Source of the DNA: Brachyhypopomus gauderio
Lineage: Eukaryota; Chordata; Actinopteri; Gymnotiformes; Hypopomidae
Reading direction: 5' to 3'
Assembly (NCBI RefSeq): GCF_052324685.1
Contig: NC_135211.1
Coordinates: forward strand, 14,562,236-14,626,235
DNA: 64,000 bases
A program made the translations under genes and the position numbers. Below, one piece after another: positions 1-10,546 of this stretch. The notes under the pieces were generated by a model. That model was not told the origin of the DNA and searched no databases. It saw nothing but the letters and a program-made list of their open reading frames with translations. Numbering within the stretch: position 1 is the first letter of the stretch; the number at the start of each line of letters is the position of its first letter.

Positions 1-3000
1 GATCAGGCGTAGCCAAAATGTAATTAGTGGGAGAGGTTTTCGCCTTAACCATATATGGACCTGAAAATCTGGTACAAAGGGGAGATCCTGGAATGGGCAA
101 AAGTACAAGCACACGATCACCAACCTTAAATGAACGTTCAACTGCTTTCTGGTCATAACGAATTTTCATGTCGGCTTGTACAGATTTCAAGTTCCTGCTG
201 GCAATCTCACGAACAGTGCTTAACCGTTTACGGAGGGTTTCAACAAAATCACAAACAGGCTGAGTTGATGTAGACTGAGGAGCACCCAGCCATCGTTCGT
301 ACAGAAGTCTAAGGGGACCACGGACTGTTCTACCAAAAAGCAAGGTGTTAGGACTATAACCTGTTGAGTCCTGCACAGTGTCACGGATAGCAAATAGCAA
401 TAACGGAACACCCTCATCCCAGTCTTTGTCACAGTCATGACAAAAGGTCCTCAGCATTGTCTTAAAGGTCTGATGAAACCTTTCCAATGCTCCTTGAGAT
501 TCTGGATGATAAGCGCTTGATACTTTATGTTCTATGTCCAATTCCTTAACCACTTGTTCAAAGAGCTTAGACATGAAGTTAGAGCCTTGGTCTGACTGTA
601 TGCATTTCGGAATGCCAAAAGTAGTGCAAAATTTTATCAAGGCCTTGACAATCACTTTGGATTTCAAGGAACGCAAGGGTATTGCCTCAGGAAATCTAGT
701 CGTGGCACACATTAAGGTAAGAAGGTACGAATTACCTGAACGAGTTTTAGGTAGGGGTCCTACACAGTCTACTAACAGTCTCTCGAATGGTTCTCCAACA
801 ACCGGTATTGGGCACAGCGGGGCAGGAGGGATCACTTGGTTGGGTTTTCCTACCAATTGACAAGTGTGACAAGAGTGACAGAAACGAGCCACATCGCTAC
901 TCAGAGAAGGCCAAAAGAAATGCGATAGGATACGCTTAACAGTTTTACGAATACCCAAGTGACCAGACAGTGGATGTTCATGGGCCAACTGCAACACGTG
1001 TGACCGAAAAGATGTGGGAACAACAATTTGATGTATAGCATCCCACCCATCAGTAGCATTAGACGGAGACCAAGTTCTTATCAATACCCCATCTCGTATG
1101 GAGTAACGTTGCTGCTGTTTTGGGGTACCGGACTTTTTCTCTGCAAGGTTGAAGTATTGCAAGAGGGTTTTGTCCAACTTCTGTGCAGCCACTAAAGCAT
1201 CCCTATTCACATCTGTTATAGGGGACGGAGGAGACAAAACAAGAGTGTCTGAGTCAACAGGTTGGGAGACCGGGGGATCACACATAAAGGTATCAACCAA
1301 TGACACTGTGGACCCGGCCTTACGTGCCTGGGCACGAGTCAAAACACAAGCAGGATAAACTGCAGGAGAATCACTTGCCATGGAACTAGATATGCTCTCT
1401 GAAGGGCGATCAACCACTATGGGTAAAGGAAATATACTGCTACCTGCGATATCATTCCCGAGAATGAATGAAACACCACTCACCGGTAAGGCAGGACTAA
1501 CAGCTACACGTATCATGCCAGCGATACCTTCCATGTGGAGGTAAATGTTGTGTAAAGGAAGCCTACGAACTCCTAATTCAATGCCTTGAACTAAGACATC
1601 TTGGCCAGTGTATGTGTCCTCTGACAAGGGCAATACTGTATCCAACAGAAGGGACACTGCAGCGCCGGTATCACGCAGACCTGTGATGGTTTTGCGTGCT
1701 GGATCAGACTCACATAGGGAAACTGTACCATCAAATAAAAAGGGCTCAAATACAGAGTCAGCACTGGAAGAAGGGACCTTAATATTTGTGCAATGTACCT
1801 TTTTAGCTGAACGTGCATTTTTCTTCTTAAGAGCTGGACAGTTCGCTATTATGTGTCCTTGCACATGGCAATAGAAACATTCACGCGAGTCCGGAGGGGC
1901 AGGTGCTTCGGTAGCTACAGGACTCACCGAAGTCCTTGAGCGAAGGGAGTGAGAAGTAGACTCACTGCGGAGAACAGGTGTCGTAAAGACAGTTCTATGA
2001 GTTAACACAAACTCATCAGCACAGATGGCAGCATTCGACAACGTACTAACTTTATGCTCATTCAAATACATCACAACACTATCTGGCAAACAATTTTTAA
2101 ATTCTTCAATCAGAACTAGCTCCTTGAGCTGTTGCAGGGAAGTCACATCACTAGCAGAACACCATTTGTCAAATAATACAGTCTTTTCTCTGGCAAATTC
2201 TACATGTGTCTGTGTGGGTTTTTTCTTCAATTGTCTAAAGTTCTGACGGTAGGCTTCTGGCACAAGTTCATATGCTCTTAGTACAGCAGCTTTCACAGTG
2301 TCATAGTCTACACTCTGCTCAAGTGAAAGAGATGAACACACATCTTGGGCTTTTCCCACTAGCTTACATTGCAGGAGTAGAGGCCATACTGCTCTTGGCC
2401 AACTTAGTGTGGTAGCAATGCGCTCAAATATTGCAAAATATGCATCAACCTCATTTTCTCTGAAGGTAGGGACCATGCTAATCTGTCTACTGATGTCAAA
2501 ACGTTCAGCAACAGACACAGGAACAGTTGGGTTACCGGAAAGATGAATGGAACGGGGCTTAGGTACAGGTGTAGCCAGAGGAGCAGGGCTAGTCGGCGTT
2601 GGGGAGGCGGCCTTTCGAGGTTGTGGTAGGGGTCTCTCCAGACCCATACTCAGCCTTTTAAGTGTCACCTCCTTTTCCGCATCTATTTGCAAAGCCCGCA
2701 GTCGTAACGACTCTGCCTCGCGTTCCTGTATCTTGATCTCCAACTCCAACTCTTTCAATTTTATCTCCATACGTGGATCAAACATGGGAGAACTCCTAGG
2801 TCCCATCCTAGGACTAACCACAGCTTCTGATTCAGCTCCAGCTGGGTCTGTGCTTTGGGCCAAACCAAGTGCAATACCTGGAACTTCCTCAGCCACAGGC
2901 AGCACACCACGTTCTACTAGAGATGACTCTAGCAGCTTCCTAATGTCCCTCTTGGTAGCAGAGCGAGGTATAACCACATCAAAAAAATCAGCTATAGACA

Positions 3001-3079
3001 ACAGATCAACCTTACGGCAACGATCTAACAGCTCATATGATGGGCTAAGAACAAACACAGACAGGTCAAATGAAGCCAT
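1..3079 (-). CDS. Gag-Pol polyprotein of Gmr1-like element (partial)
   Basis: Single open frame starting at ATG 3079-3077 and still open at base 1. Residues about 110-150 are charged and look coiled-coil. Residues about 195-340 form a SCAN-like capsid region. A CX2CX4HX4C zinc knuckle spans residues 401-414. The retropepsin motif is D470-T-G followed by A-A-V-S. The integrase has an HHCC zinc-binding N-terminus starting near H702/H707 with the C-x2-C pair about 30 residues later. The catalytic core is D771, D830 and E866, giving an exact D-X35-E spacing, and the C-terminal part runs off the window. Frame continuity was checked codon by codon; all key residues are present. No separate gag stop or frameshift is seen between Gag and protease, so they appear to be one polyprotein. 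Confidence 0.9.
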   Translation of the reverse strand, partial: MASFDLSVFVLSPSYELLDRCRKVDLLSIADFFDVVIPRSATKRDIRKLLESSLVERGVLPVAEEVPGIALGLAQSTDPAGAESEAVVSPRMGPRSSPMFDPRMEIKLKELELEIKIQEREAESLRLRALQIDAEKEVTLKRLSMGLERPLPQPRKAASPTPTSPAPLATPVPKPRSIHLSGNPTVPVSVAERFDISRQISMVPTFRENEVDAYFAIFERIATTLSWPRAVWPLLLQCKLVGKAQDVCSSLSLEQSVDYDTVKAAVLRAYELVPEAYRQNFRQLKKKPTQTHVEFAREKTVLFDKWCSASDVTSLQQLKELVLIEEFKNCLPDSVVMYLNEHKVSTLSNAAICADEFVLTHRTVFTTPVLRSESTSHSLRSRTSVSPVATEAPAPPDSRECFYCHVQGHIIANCPALKKKNARSAKKVHCTNIKVPSSSADSVFEPFLFDGTVSLCESDPARKTITGLRDTGAAVSLLLDTVLPLSEDTYTGQDVLVQGIELGVRRLPLHNIYLHMEGIAGMIRVAVSPALPVSGVSFILGNDIAGSSIFPLPIVVDRPSESISSSMASDSPAVYPACVLTRAQARKAGSTVSLVDTFMCDPPVSQPVDSDTLVLSPPSPITDVNRDALVAAQKLDKTLLQYFNLAEKKSGTPKQQQRYSIRDGVLIRTWSPSNATDGWDAIHQIVVPTSFRSHVLQLAHEHPLSGHLGIRKTVKRILSHFFWPSLSSDVARFCHSCHTCQLVGKPNQVIPPAPLCPIPVVGEPFERLLVDCVGPLPKTRSGNSYLLTLMCATTRFPEAIPLRSLKSKVIVKALIKFCTTFGIPKCIQSDQGSNFMSKLFEQVVKELDIEHKVSSAYHPESQGALERFHQTFKTMLRTFCHDCDKDWDEGVPLLLFAIRDTVQDSTGYSPNTLLFGRTVRGPLRLLYERWLGAPQSTSTQPVCDFVETLRKRLSTVREIASRNLKSVQADMKIRYDQKAVERSFKVGDRVLVLLPIPGSPLCTRFSGPYMVKAKTSPTNYILATPD

Positions 3080-3226
3080 TATGGAACCCTCAACAATGCA
3101 ACAATGTGCACACAGCACAACACGCCCACCCACAAAAATGCCTAAGCCAGAACCAAAGGCAATGCCAGCAGAAAAAAAAAATACACAAAGCAAAAAAGAG
3201 GGGAAGAGACAGAAAGAAACAGGGAA

Positions 3227-3239
3227 GGACGAGCCCCCA
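3227..3239 (-). other. primer binding site, tRNA-Pro type
   Basis: Read on the minus strand it is TGGGGGCTCGTCC, identical over 13 bases to the tRNA-Pro primer site known from gammaretroviruses. It sits four bases inside the LTR end, where a PBS is expected. Confidence 0.75.
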
Positions 3240-3243
3240 ATTC

Positions 3244-3844
3244 TGTTACGACCTATCTAGGCTCTAGGCCGTAACAGGGGTGTGAAGGGGTGGAATATGG
3301 ATGACAGTGATTCAAGAAAATGTAAAGTATTGGTGTATTTACAAGTATTCACAAACAGAATATATATACAGGACAAAGTGCACACAGGTACAAACGTCAG
3401 AAGTGACCCAGGCCAAAACAACTAACAAAAACCATACTAGAAAGAAACAGACATAACTACACTAACAGGGTGAAACAAAAGACAACACTACTCTGACTCC
3501 CTATGTCCAAAACAGATACGAACCCACAACCCAAACAAAATGGCAGCCACTTCCTACTCACCGTGTGCACACACAAACCACCAATATACATATATCTATA
3601 CACAACTCTATATAGTTATAGTAAAGGAGCACGCAAATCCAAATCCAAATCCAAAATCAAAAGGTCATACACAGTATAGCAATATCTCAAAGTTCTCAAT
3701 CTCTACGAGGTCGGCAAGGCTGAATCGCAACGGGAATCCTCTCATTTCCTCCTTATATATCAGGAAGCCGAGGGCGGAGACTTCATGTTCCCAGGGACAT
3801 CAGGGATTCCTGGAGTGGAACACGGACTGGACAAACCTGTAACA
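3244..3844 (-). repeat. 5' LTR of the Gmr1-like element
   Basis: About 601 bp. In element orientation it begins TGTTACAGG and ends CGTAACA, giving TGTTAC/GTAACA terminal inverted repeats with TG...CA ends. A four-base spacer then leads into the primer binding site. The right limit at 3844 is inferred from the inverted repeat, because the partner LTR is not in the window. Confidence 0.75.
3751..3760 (-). promoter_or_regulatory. TATA box in the LTR
   Basis: Minus-strand ATATATAAGG lies about 85-94 bases inside the LTR start, a suitable place for the U3 promoter. It is inferred from the motif alone. Confidence 0.45.
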
Positions 3845-4640
3845 AAATGCTTCACGCGAACACATAAAAAGACAGGGTCATAACACACTTCAAGCAGATG
3901 ATGAGCGTAGATAGGTGATACAGAGCCCTCGAGGAGCTACATTAATGCCACACACATCAAGCTTTAGATAAGATGAGCATCGCATTGTTGTCACTTTCGC
4001 TTGCCTGGCACATTCCATCAAGACTTTCTATGAATGTATTTCAGACTCAGACACCAAGAAGCAGGTCCTTAGGTTCTGTTGTGTTTTATTTTGTTTTTTA
4101 TTGGGGGTGGGGGAGGGTTTGTTTAGTAGCTGAATGGCTGGACCTTCCAGGCTGTGGAGGGGTGAAGGTGCAGAGCACTGACCTACTCTCCATCACCTCC
4201 ACCCTGGCTGGGCTTTACCCACTACAAGAAAGATGAATATTTCATTAAAACCTTCTGCCTTGAGTGGGGCTGTTCAACCCTGTCTCTGCACACCATGCTC
4301 TCTGGGCCCTTATGAGAATGCTGCAGTTTGCATAATTCAGACGCCACACGCTGTGTCTCTCGTCCCATTTCTTTAATAAAAGGAGACAATCCAGATGTGA
4401 TTGGAGCTGTTGCTCACATGAAAGTTCCTGATGAAGGTAATGGCACGCCACTGAGCACAAGAGTCATGTCAACACGTGTGTACAGATGTGCTCACCTAGC
4501 TACAGGTGCATGTGTAGAACACAGCATCTATTCAACAGGGTAGGGTCCTGCATGCATTGTCCTTATTGTAGTTAAACTAGATGTTCATTTTCATAACACT
4601 GCACCAGACACATCTGCTGTACACCCAGTGTACAAGTGTG

Positions 4641-4748
4641 TTTAGAGTAATGATCTGAGCTGTAGGTTCTACTGTGTTTCTTTAGAGTAACAATCTGAGG
4701 TGTAGGTTCTACTTTCTTTAGAGTAACAATCTGAGGTGTAGGTTCATC
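4641..4748. repeat. three-unit minisatellite
   Basis: Three direct copies begin TTTAGAGTAA at 4641, 4681 and 4717. The spacings are 40 and 36 bases. Copies two and three are nearly identical; copy one carries a few substitutions and an extra GTGT. Confidence 0.85.
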
Positions 4749-5245
4749 CTTAATTTTCACAAAGAACAAAAGACTCTGAATATGGCCCTACCGGCTGTAA
4801 AGCTGGTTATTACATACAGTGCATTTTCCCCTTATCCTGAATTCAAAGGGGGGAAAGAAAGATTTTTACTTGCTGTTTAAAATTGGTCCTCACTTGTCTT
4901 CCTGGTGTTTACGTTTCAGCGGCCGCTCTTAAGCTCTGAGCGGTGGCTGTGCTGAGTGGTTCAGAGATTAACTCCAGGAACAGAAGGCTCACTGACTTTA
5001 GGCGGCTGAGGGACAGCAGCTGTTTCGGAGGGCACGGCAGAGGAGATGCCCGGAGCTGGCCACAGAGGCACAGGTGCTGTGACGTCCAGCTCTGAAACAA
5101 CTCTATCATTTCATGTTCTCTTTAACTCTCTGTGATATTTCTGAAGACACTATAACAGTCAAGGTCACAATCATGCAAGAAGAGAGGATCAAACATATGA
5201 CAACTGTAACTTTTATATCATATATATCAGTTTATATGTTACCAG

Positions 5246-5273
5246 TGTGTTATACATATATATGTATAACACA
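5246..5273. repeat. 28-bp perfect palindrome
   Basis: Left arm TGTGTTATACATAT is followed directly by its exact reverse complement. It could extrude as a cruciform. No flanking duplication or gene was recognised. Confidence 0.8.
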
Positions 5274-6886
5274 TTGTTAACACTTTTGAGCAGTCAAATT
5301 CCTTTGCTCTTTCTTTTCTGTTATAATCACATGACGAACCCACTCAACTGCACATTTTTTGGCATGGCTACTTAAACATCACCTACAGGGTCACATTTCA
5401 GGAGGATGGTGAGACCCTCCTCTCTCTGCAGAAGTTGCTGGAGCCGTCCTCTGCTTGCTCGTCCCTGAGTAATGCCATACAGGGGCTGTGGGAGTCCCCG
5501 CCCCCTCCCGGGAGGCCTCCAAAACAAAACAAGCCTTCTGCTGAGAATGTAAAGTGAACTAATAGCCCTGCACTCTTGTACTCCCTTCGTAGTGTAAATC
5601 AACATACATGTTTCTCAGACCAGACATGTGCTCGGATTCATGACCATAATGTTCACTAGTTGTTAGGTAATATGTTGTGTTAAAGGAGACCATGACTTCC
5701 ATGGAATTTGTTGTAAAAGAGTCGAATTGCTAGACAATGGTAGATGTGTGAAAGACTATTCAGGTTTTGGTTTTGATATGTTTCAAAGTTCTGATGTCTT
5801 CACTTCACAAAGTTTTCTTTCACAAAGAAAAGCATAGCTATATTAGTTGTAGATGCTGACAGAAATTTTTATTTGGATCTAAATTGTGCCACTGTGTTAT
5901 TTTAGTTTGTTTACAGTTGTGACAGTAAATTGTGCATTGATAAATGTCCAATTTTGGTATAAATGCCATTTTATTCAGTTTTGGAGTAAATGAACAACTG
6001 TTTATGTGACCACTACTGTCTGTTTTTGTAAACACCTTTAAAAAATGTAAGACCTGCTTACAAGGAGCCCCAGAGTGCAGGCCCCAGCAGTTCCTCCTCA
6101 GACTGTAATCCAGTCTGCTGCATCTGCCTGTGTTTGGAGGGTGGTGGAGGGTGGAGGGAGGGAGGGTGTATGTGCTGTCATCCCAGGGCTGATACACACC
6201 ACCTGCCTTGGCCTTTCTTTGACCCAGTCCCTCACCACCACCGCCAGATCCACCCCGCCCCCACAGAGGAGGCATTCCACTACCTTCCACTGCCATGTTT
6301 ATCCCGAAGACAATTACTGGCCGGACACTCCTCCATCTGCCAAGCTGGAGGGAGAGGAGATGGGGTTGCAGTCTTCTTCACCCATGCCGCCATTAGCCCT
6401 TTCTCTGTGCCTTTCTGTCAAGCAGGCTAGCTGGGGAAAGCAGTTGTTCTGAATCGTTCTTTAAAGGTTGTTTCATATGGTATACAGACAAATAATAATA
6501 ATGTTTAATTCTTTTTGTGTAGGTTGCGTGTGGAGGAGGTGTAGGTGCTCCTGAAATGATGTAGCAACTGAATTAGTCTTAGTTTGTTTTCCATGTAAAT
6601 AAGAAGGCGGCTGTGGGCCAGGAGAGCTTAGGCTCTTGCGCACGCATCACCAGGCCCAGCTGCCAAGAGGCGGCCTGCCCCCACGGCCTCTCCGCCCAAC
6701 TTCAAACAATGAGAAACTGCAGCCTGATAACATAATTCACTCTCTGCTCGCTGAAGAACTTATCTTGGAAAGTTCATGCCTTTGCCGCGGTTCGAGGTGA
6801 ATCACAAACATAAGGCTGGCCTCATTAGAAGCAGGGTAATACTAATCAGAAAATCTGTGTATGATCACATAGAAGCTTTTGTATGT

Positions 6887-6887
<1 letters not shown>

Positions 6888-6964
<77 letters not shown>
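6888..6964. repeat. (TG)n microsatellite
   Basis: About 38 uninterrupted TG units directly abut the left end of the DNA transposon at 6970. Confidence 0.95.
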
Positions 6965-6969
<5 letters not shown>

Positions 6970-7524
6970 CAGACCCTCCAGAAAGTCCCGATGTTGCGAT
7001 TTGCAACTTCAACGCAACTTCAAGCAAAACCCGCGAATTCAGGGCGGTGTTGCAACTTCAGCCAATCATCGCAACTTTCCCGCAAATTTGACCAATCACT
7101 GATGTCGTCTTGATGTGACGTCGACAAACTCCCGCCTTACTTCCGTATATATGTTCAAGAGGAGCAGACTGAAAGCAGCATGAGCGACGAAAATAACGGC
7201 AAAAAGATAGAGAAAAGCAGTATCCCGGTACACTACATGAAAGCGGGGATAAACTGTTTTTTTGGCGGGCCAGATCCGGCCCGCGAATTGATTATCTATG
7301 GCCCCCTGGATGATATTTAATTACTATTAGAACCGGCCCACAGGCCACAGCCACCCGATGGTGTTTTGCAAGCACAAACACTACATTCCCCACAATGCAA
7401 CGGTAGCCCGCGAAGTCACTGCAGCGCACTCAAGCCATATATGTAAACTTTGGATTTGGATTATGTCACAGGTTTTGCGTTGGTGCACTTTATTCATTAA
7501 CTCCTACATTTTCAATGAGACTGT

Positions 7525-7871
7525 GGCTGTGTTCGAAATAGATTACTACATACTGGATACTGCATACTGGACTCAGTATATACTGGATACTGCATACTGG
7601 TCCTCGTAGTAGTATGCAGTACAGTTTCCAGTATGCCACAAAAGCAAAGCATACTACGGGGTCACGTGAACGTAGCGTTGCATGATGGGATGCAGTACAC
7701 CACGAAGATAGCTCTGTTCGCGTACTGGAATATTTTGCGGAAGTAGTAGGTCATCCGGGTATGTTTCGCGTACTGGAAATTTTCATTTTGGTCACATACT
7801 GCATACGGCATACTGATTTGAGGCTCGATCAGTATGCCAGTAGTATGTAGTAGACTATTTCGAACACAGCC
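7525..7871. mobile_element. 347-bp MITE with GGCTGTGTTCGAAAT termini
   Basis: The left terminus GGCTGTGTTCGAAATAG and the right terminus are exact inverted copies over 17 bases. Imperfect pairing continues into the TACTACATACT tracts. Both sides are flanked by TGT, consistent with a 3-bp target duplication as in PIF/Harbinger-type elements. The interior is built of repeated CATACTGGATACTG-type words. It has no coding capacity. Confidence 0.8.
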
Positions 7872-7964
7872 TGTGTGATCGCGTCCTTCTTTTACTTGCG
7901 CCCCATTGCTGGTCACATCTGAACTTAATTTCTGCAATGGTTTTAATATTCAAAGGCTCTACAG

Positions 7965-8100
7965 CAGGGGTCGGAAACCTACGGCACGCGGACCACCGTT
8001 GGCACGCCGAGGGATAATCAGTGGCACGCGACACGCTGGACCAGCATCAGCAAAAAATTATTAATAAAAAATAGAGCACGATCCTCCAATCGAAATCGCT
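7965..8100 (+). mobile_element. hAT-type terminus, one arm
   Basis: Begins CAGGGGTCGGAAACCTACGG, a close match to the CAGGGGTCGGCAACC-type ends common in vertebrate hAT elements. I did not find the matching right end before the next element, so this is either a one-sided remnant or its partner has diverged. Confidence 0.4.
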
Positions 8101-8135
8101 ACTCAACGCTCTGCTCGGCGGAGGCGTTTATACTT

Positions 8136-8210
8136 GGCGATCGATCGCGATATAATACTTTATTTGTGTCCATTTACACCTCCCCTCCGCTAACAATTTA
8201 CACTCGCCAC
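8136..8210 (+). repeat. ~75-bp interspersed repeat, copy A
   Basis: Shares GATATAATACTT, ATTTGTGTCCATTT and a CGATCGATCGC-type lead with copy B (8831-8910) and with copy C on the minus strand (48875-48953). It lies in a different element context from copies B and C. Confidence 0.6.
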
Positions 8211-8820
8211 ATGATGTAAATGATGCAATACGTGCAATAAAGGGGAAAAAACATTAAACTGTCGTTCCAGAATAACAAGTGAGAAGTATTTTAAACTTTG
8301 ATATAAAAATGTCTAAAGTCATGGCTCTTCTAATGTTTTTATTCAGCTACTTTTGTGCAAGAATGGCATACCGCCATCTGTTAAGATGATTGGCTGCAGT
8401 AAAAAATGATTGACAGCTAACTCTGGCTGATACATTGGCTTAATAAAAATTGATTGACAACGAAAGTCTAGTATTTGATTGGCTGCATTCGATAATGATT
8501 GACACATGCTCCGCCCTTTACCCACGCCCACCGGGGCTCCGGGCTGCAGCATACATATATGCCTTCTCAAGCGGCGAGGGTCAGCGCGGCGAAGATGACG
8601 TAATCGCACTGGCTCCGCCCGTGCGCGAGGGCGTCGCACGCTGTCGATTCGCAAGGTGCACCTCGAATTTTGTAACTGCGCGCACCAGTTAAACTTAATT
8701 AAGTAAATATTTATACATATAGTCGAAATGATTCGAAATGATTCATTCAATGATTGCTTGAAGTGTTAAAACCATGGGTTTTATAAGAAGCATAATAGGC
8801 CTACCCATAAATAAATAAAT

Positions 8821-8986
8821 CAGGGTTGCCATCGATCTCGATATAATACTTAATTTGTGTCCATTTTACAGGCCGTCCGGTAACAACTTACGTTCGCTAA
8901 CCCTGCCCCCCGTCAACAATTAATGTTCGCCACCCCCTCCAGGTTCAAATCTCACTCCAAGCGATCTTGAAAAGTTGGCAACCCTG
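8821..8986. mobile_element. 166-bp hAT-like MITE
   Basis: Termini are CAGGGTTGCCA at the left and its exact 11-base inverted copy at the right (8976-8986). The 7-mer AATAAAT abuts both ends (8814-8820 and 8987-8993), close to the 8-bp duplications of hAT elements, though the AT-rich flank makes the exact length ambiguous. It carries copy B of the approximately 75-bp repeat described in the findings. Confidence 0.65.
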
Positions 8987-9187
8987 AATAAATAGGTAAA
9001 TAGATCATTAAAATGGACTACTAAATAGAGGAAACCATACAACATTTACTCCCTATTGCAATGTACTCACAAAAAAGCAAAAACACACCGCAACTTCCAT
9101 CGCAATTTTTTTGAAAAACACCCGCAACATCAAACATTTTAGCCCGCAACAATCACAAAAAAGGCCCGCGAAATCCTGGTGGGACTG

Positions 9188-10540
9188 ATATGTAATACCT
9201 ACGCCATTGTCAGGATTATTATAATTTATGATAATAGCCAAGTTCCTTAAATTTTCTAAAGAAGAAGAGACTACTGTTCACTTATGCTATAAATTATCCA
9301 GAAACAGCATACAAATATCACTAGAATATGTAAATGTGTACAGCTCATGGAATGTTAAACACTTTCAGAAACCAAGTTCAGAGAATTTTACCACTCCACC
9401 ATAAATCTTTTGCTTGCTTTCTCTGTTATATTAGTTTATATCCATTGAGTGTCATGCAGTGGATTGCTCACCAGTGTGTAATATTTTTTAGGTTTTTTGG
9501 GGTGTCAGCCTGCCTGCATGTGACAGCTGATGTTAATCTGAGTGCTGAGTTTATCCTTGCCAAATGGTTTACGATATACATTTAGCCATATCAAACTTTT
9601 TCTTATGACTAGATGACTCTAACTTCATAATGACTTACCATTATTTATGTTCTGGCTCAGTGATTTGGGCCTTGAAACGTTTAGTGAAAACAGTAGACAG
9701 AATAAGCTGTGCTGAACACATGCAGTCTGGTTCTCTCCACCGCAGGAAGGAAATGCATTATATGCTTTATATACACAGAGTAAATCTGACAGTGATTGAA
9801 AGAACCAGTAAATTAGTAAAGGTGCGGATGTTTGGACAGGCTGTGATTTCCGTAGGAGGCTTGAAATGACGTAGCCAGTATAGCAAAAGCATGTAAGGCA
9901 TAATCCTTGAAGTCCAGGTGCTGCTTTTCACTTTTCCTTGACCCTAGGTCTGGCATCAAAGCGTCCAACCTGTTACATTAAGCTGAGTTTACTGCCAGTG
10001 ATTATAAAATCCAGGACCAGATTCAAATCTGAGGTGCAGATTTTTAAGTACTTCCGCTAAATCTGCCACACAAGAAAAAAATGAAAAGTTCCCATCTGTT
10101 GTTTAACAGAAAAGGACTACTGCACCACCTTCTGTTAGTGCAACAGCATGACTGCCAATGATTACATGATTTTTTTCAGTTATGGCAGGGATTGTGGCTA
10201 CTACACAGATTAATTATGTTGACACTAGCATAAGGTAAAGATATAAATCCCTACAGCAACACAAAATGCCTCATTTTGTACTCAAGTACTGTTGGACATA
10301 ATTGAACTAGTCTAAATTCTAAATGAAAAGTTCTGCCAATTATTGAGCTTCAACAACTATAAAAATTCTCTTATGCTTACACAAGCTTTCATGGTCGTTA
10401 AAGCAGCTTTTTAGCTTTTATTTTGAAATGCACCAGGATTCCTGTGCATCTTCACAAATGTTCGTCTTTATGTGACATCTGTACAAAACACACTTCAACC
10501 TGCATTCAACACACACCCCAAACCCACAGTAAATGAATAC
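9188..10540. other. AT-rich intergenic stretch
   Basis: No ORF with a recognisable product, no transposon ends and no tandem repeats were seen. It ends at the inferred polyadenylation signal of tipin. Confidence 0.6.
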
Positions 10541-10546
10541 TTTATT
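10541..10546 (-). terminator. tipin: tipin polyadenylation signal
   Basis: AATAAA on the minus strand, about 580 bases beyond the tipin stop codon. It is the first canonical signal I noticed downstream; cleavage should fall just left of it. Confidence 0.55.

Larger units (their letters stand above)
1..3844 (-). mobile_element. Gmr1-like Ty3/gypsy LTR retrotransposon, 5' part
   Basis: A minus-strand LTR element truncated by the left window edge. In element order it has one LTR (3844-3244), a 13-base primer binding site, then one open frame coding Gag, zinc knuckle, aspartic protease and integrase. Integrase follows protease directly; no reverse transcriptase lies between them, so RT/RNase H should be further left. 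That copia-like order within a gypsy element is the hallmark of the Gmr1 group of deuterostome elements (established knowledge). The frame has no stop over about 1,026 codons, which suggests a young, possibly active copy. The second LTR and target duplication are outside the window. Confidence 0.9.
3845..6887. other. intergenic, no gene seen
   Basis: Short ORFs are scattered with no family resemblance and no linked splice sites. It contains a three-unit minisatellite (4641-4748), a 28-bp perfect palindrome (5246-5273) and a purine-rich GGAGGGT stretch near 6135-6170. Confidence 0.6.
6970..9187. mobile_element. composite nested DNA-transposon cluster
   Basis: The outer ends look like inverted termini. 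The left end begins CAGACCCTCCAGAAAGTCC. The right end, read inward on the minus strand, begins CAGTCCCACCAGGATTTC. Both subterminal regions are full of GTTGCG/CGCAAC words. Immediate flanks GTATGT and ATATGT agree at five of six bases, a possible target duplication. A short coding start (ATG at about 7180) is interrupted at once, so the element is non-autonomous. At least three further elements sit inside it. The superfamily of the outer element is not assigned. Confidence 0.55.

Noticed and set aside
534..3260. Plus-strand ORFs such as 534-860, 1608-1874 and 2547-3260
   Set aside because: They are antisense shadows of the minus-strand Gag-Pol frame, which carries all the motifs.
5838..6452. 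Overlapping ORFs on both strands, up to 152 codons
   Set aside because: No family resemblance, mutually antisense, with a composition set by GGAGGG repeats.
7180..7260. Possible transposase start (MSDENNGKK...) in the outer element
   Set aside because: The frame ends within a few dozen codons and no transposase domain follows, so it is not reported as a gene.
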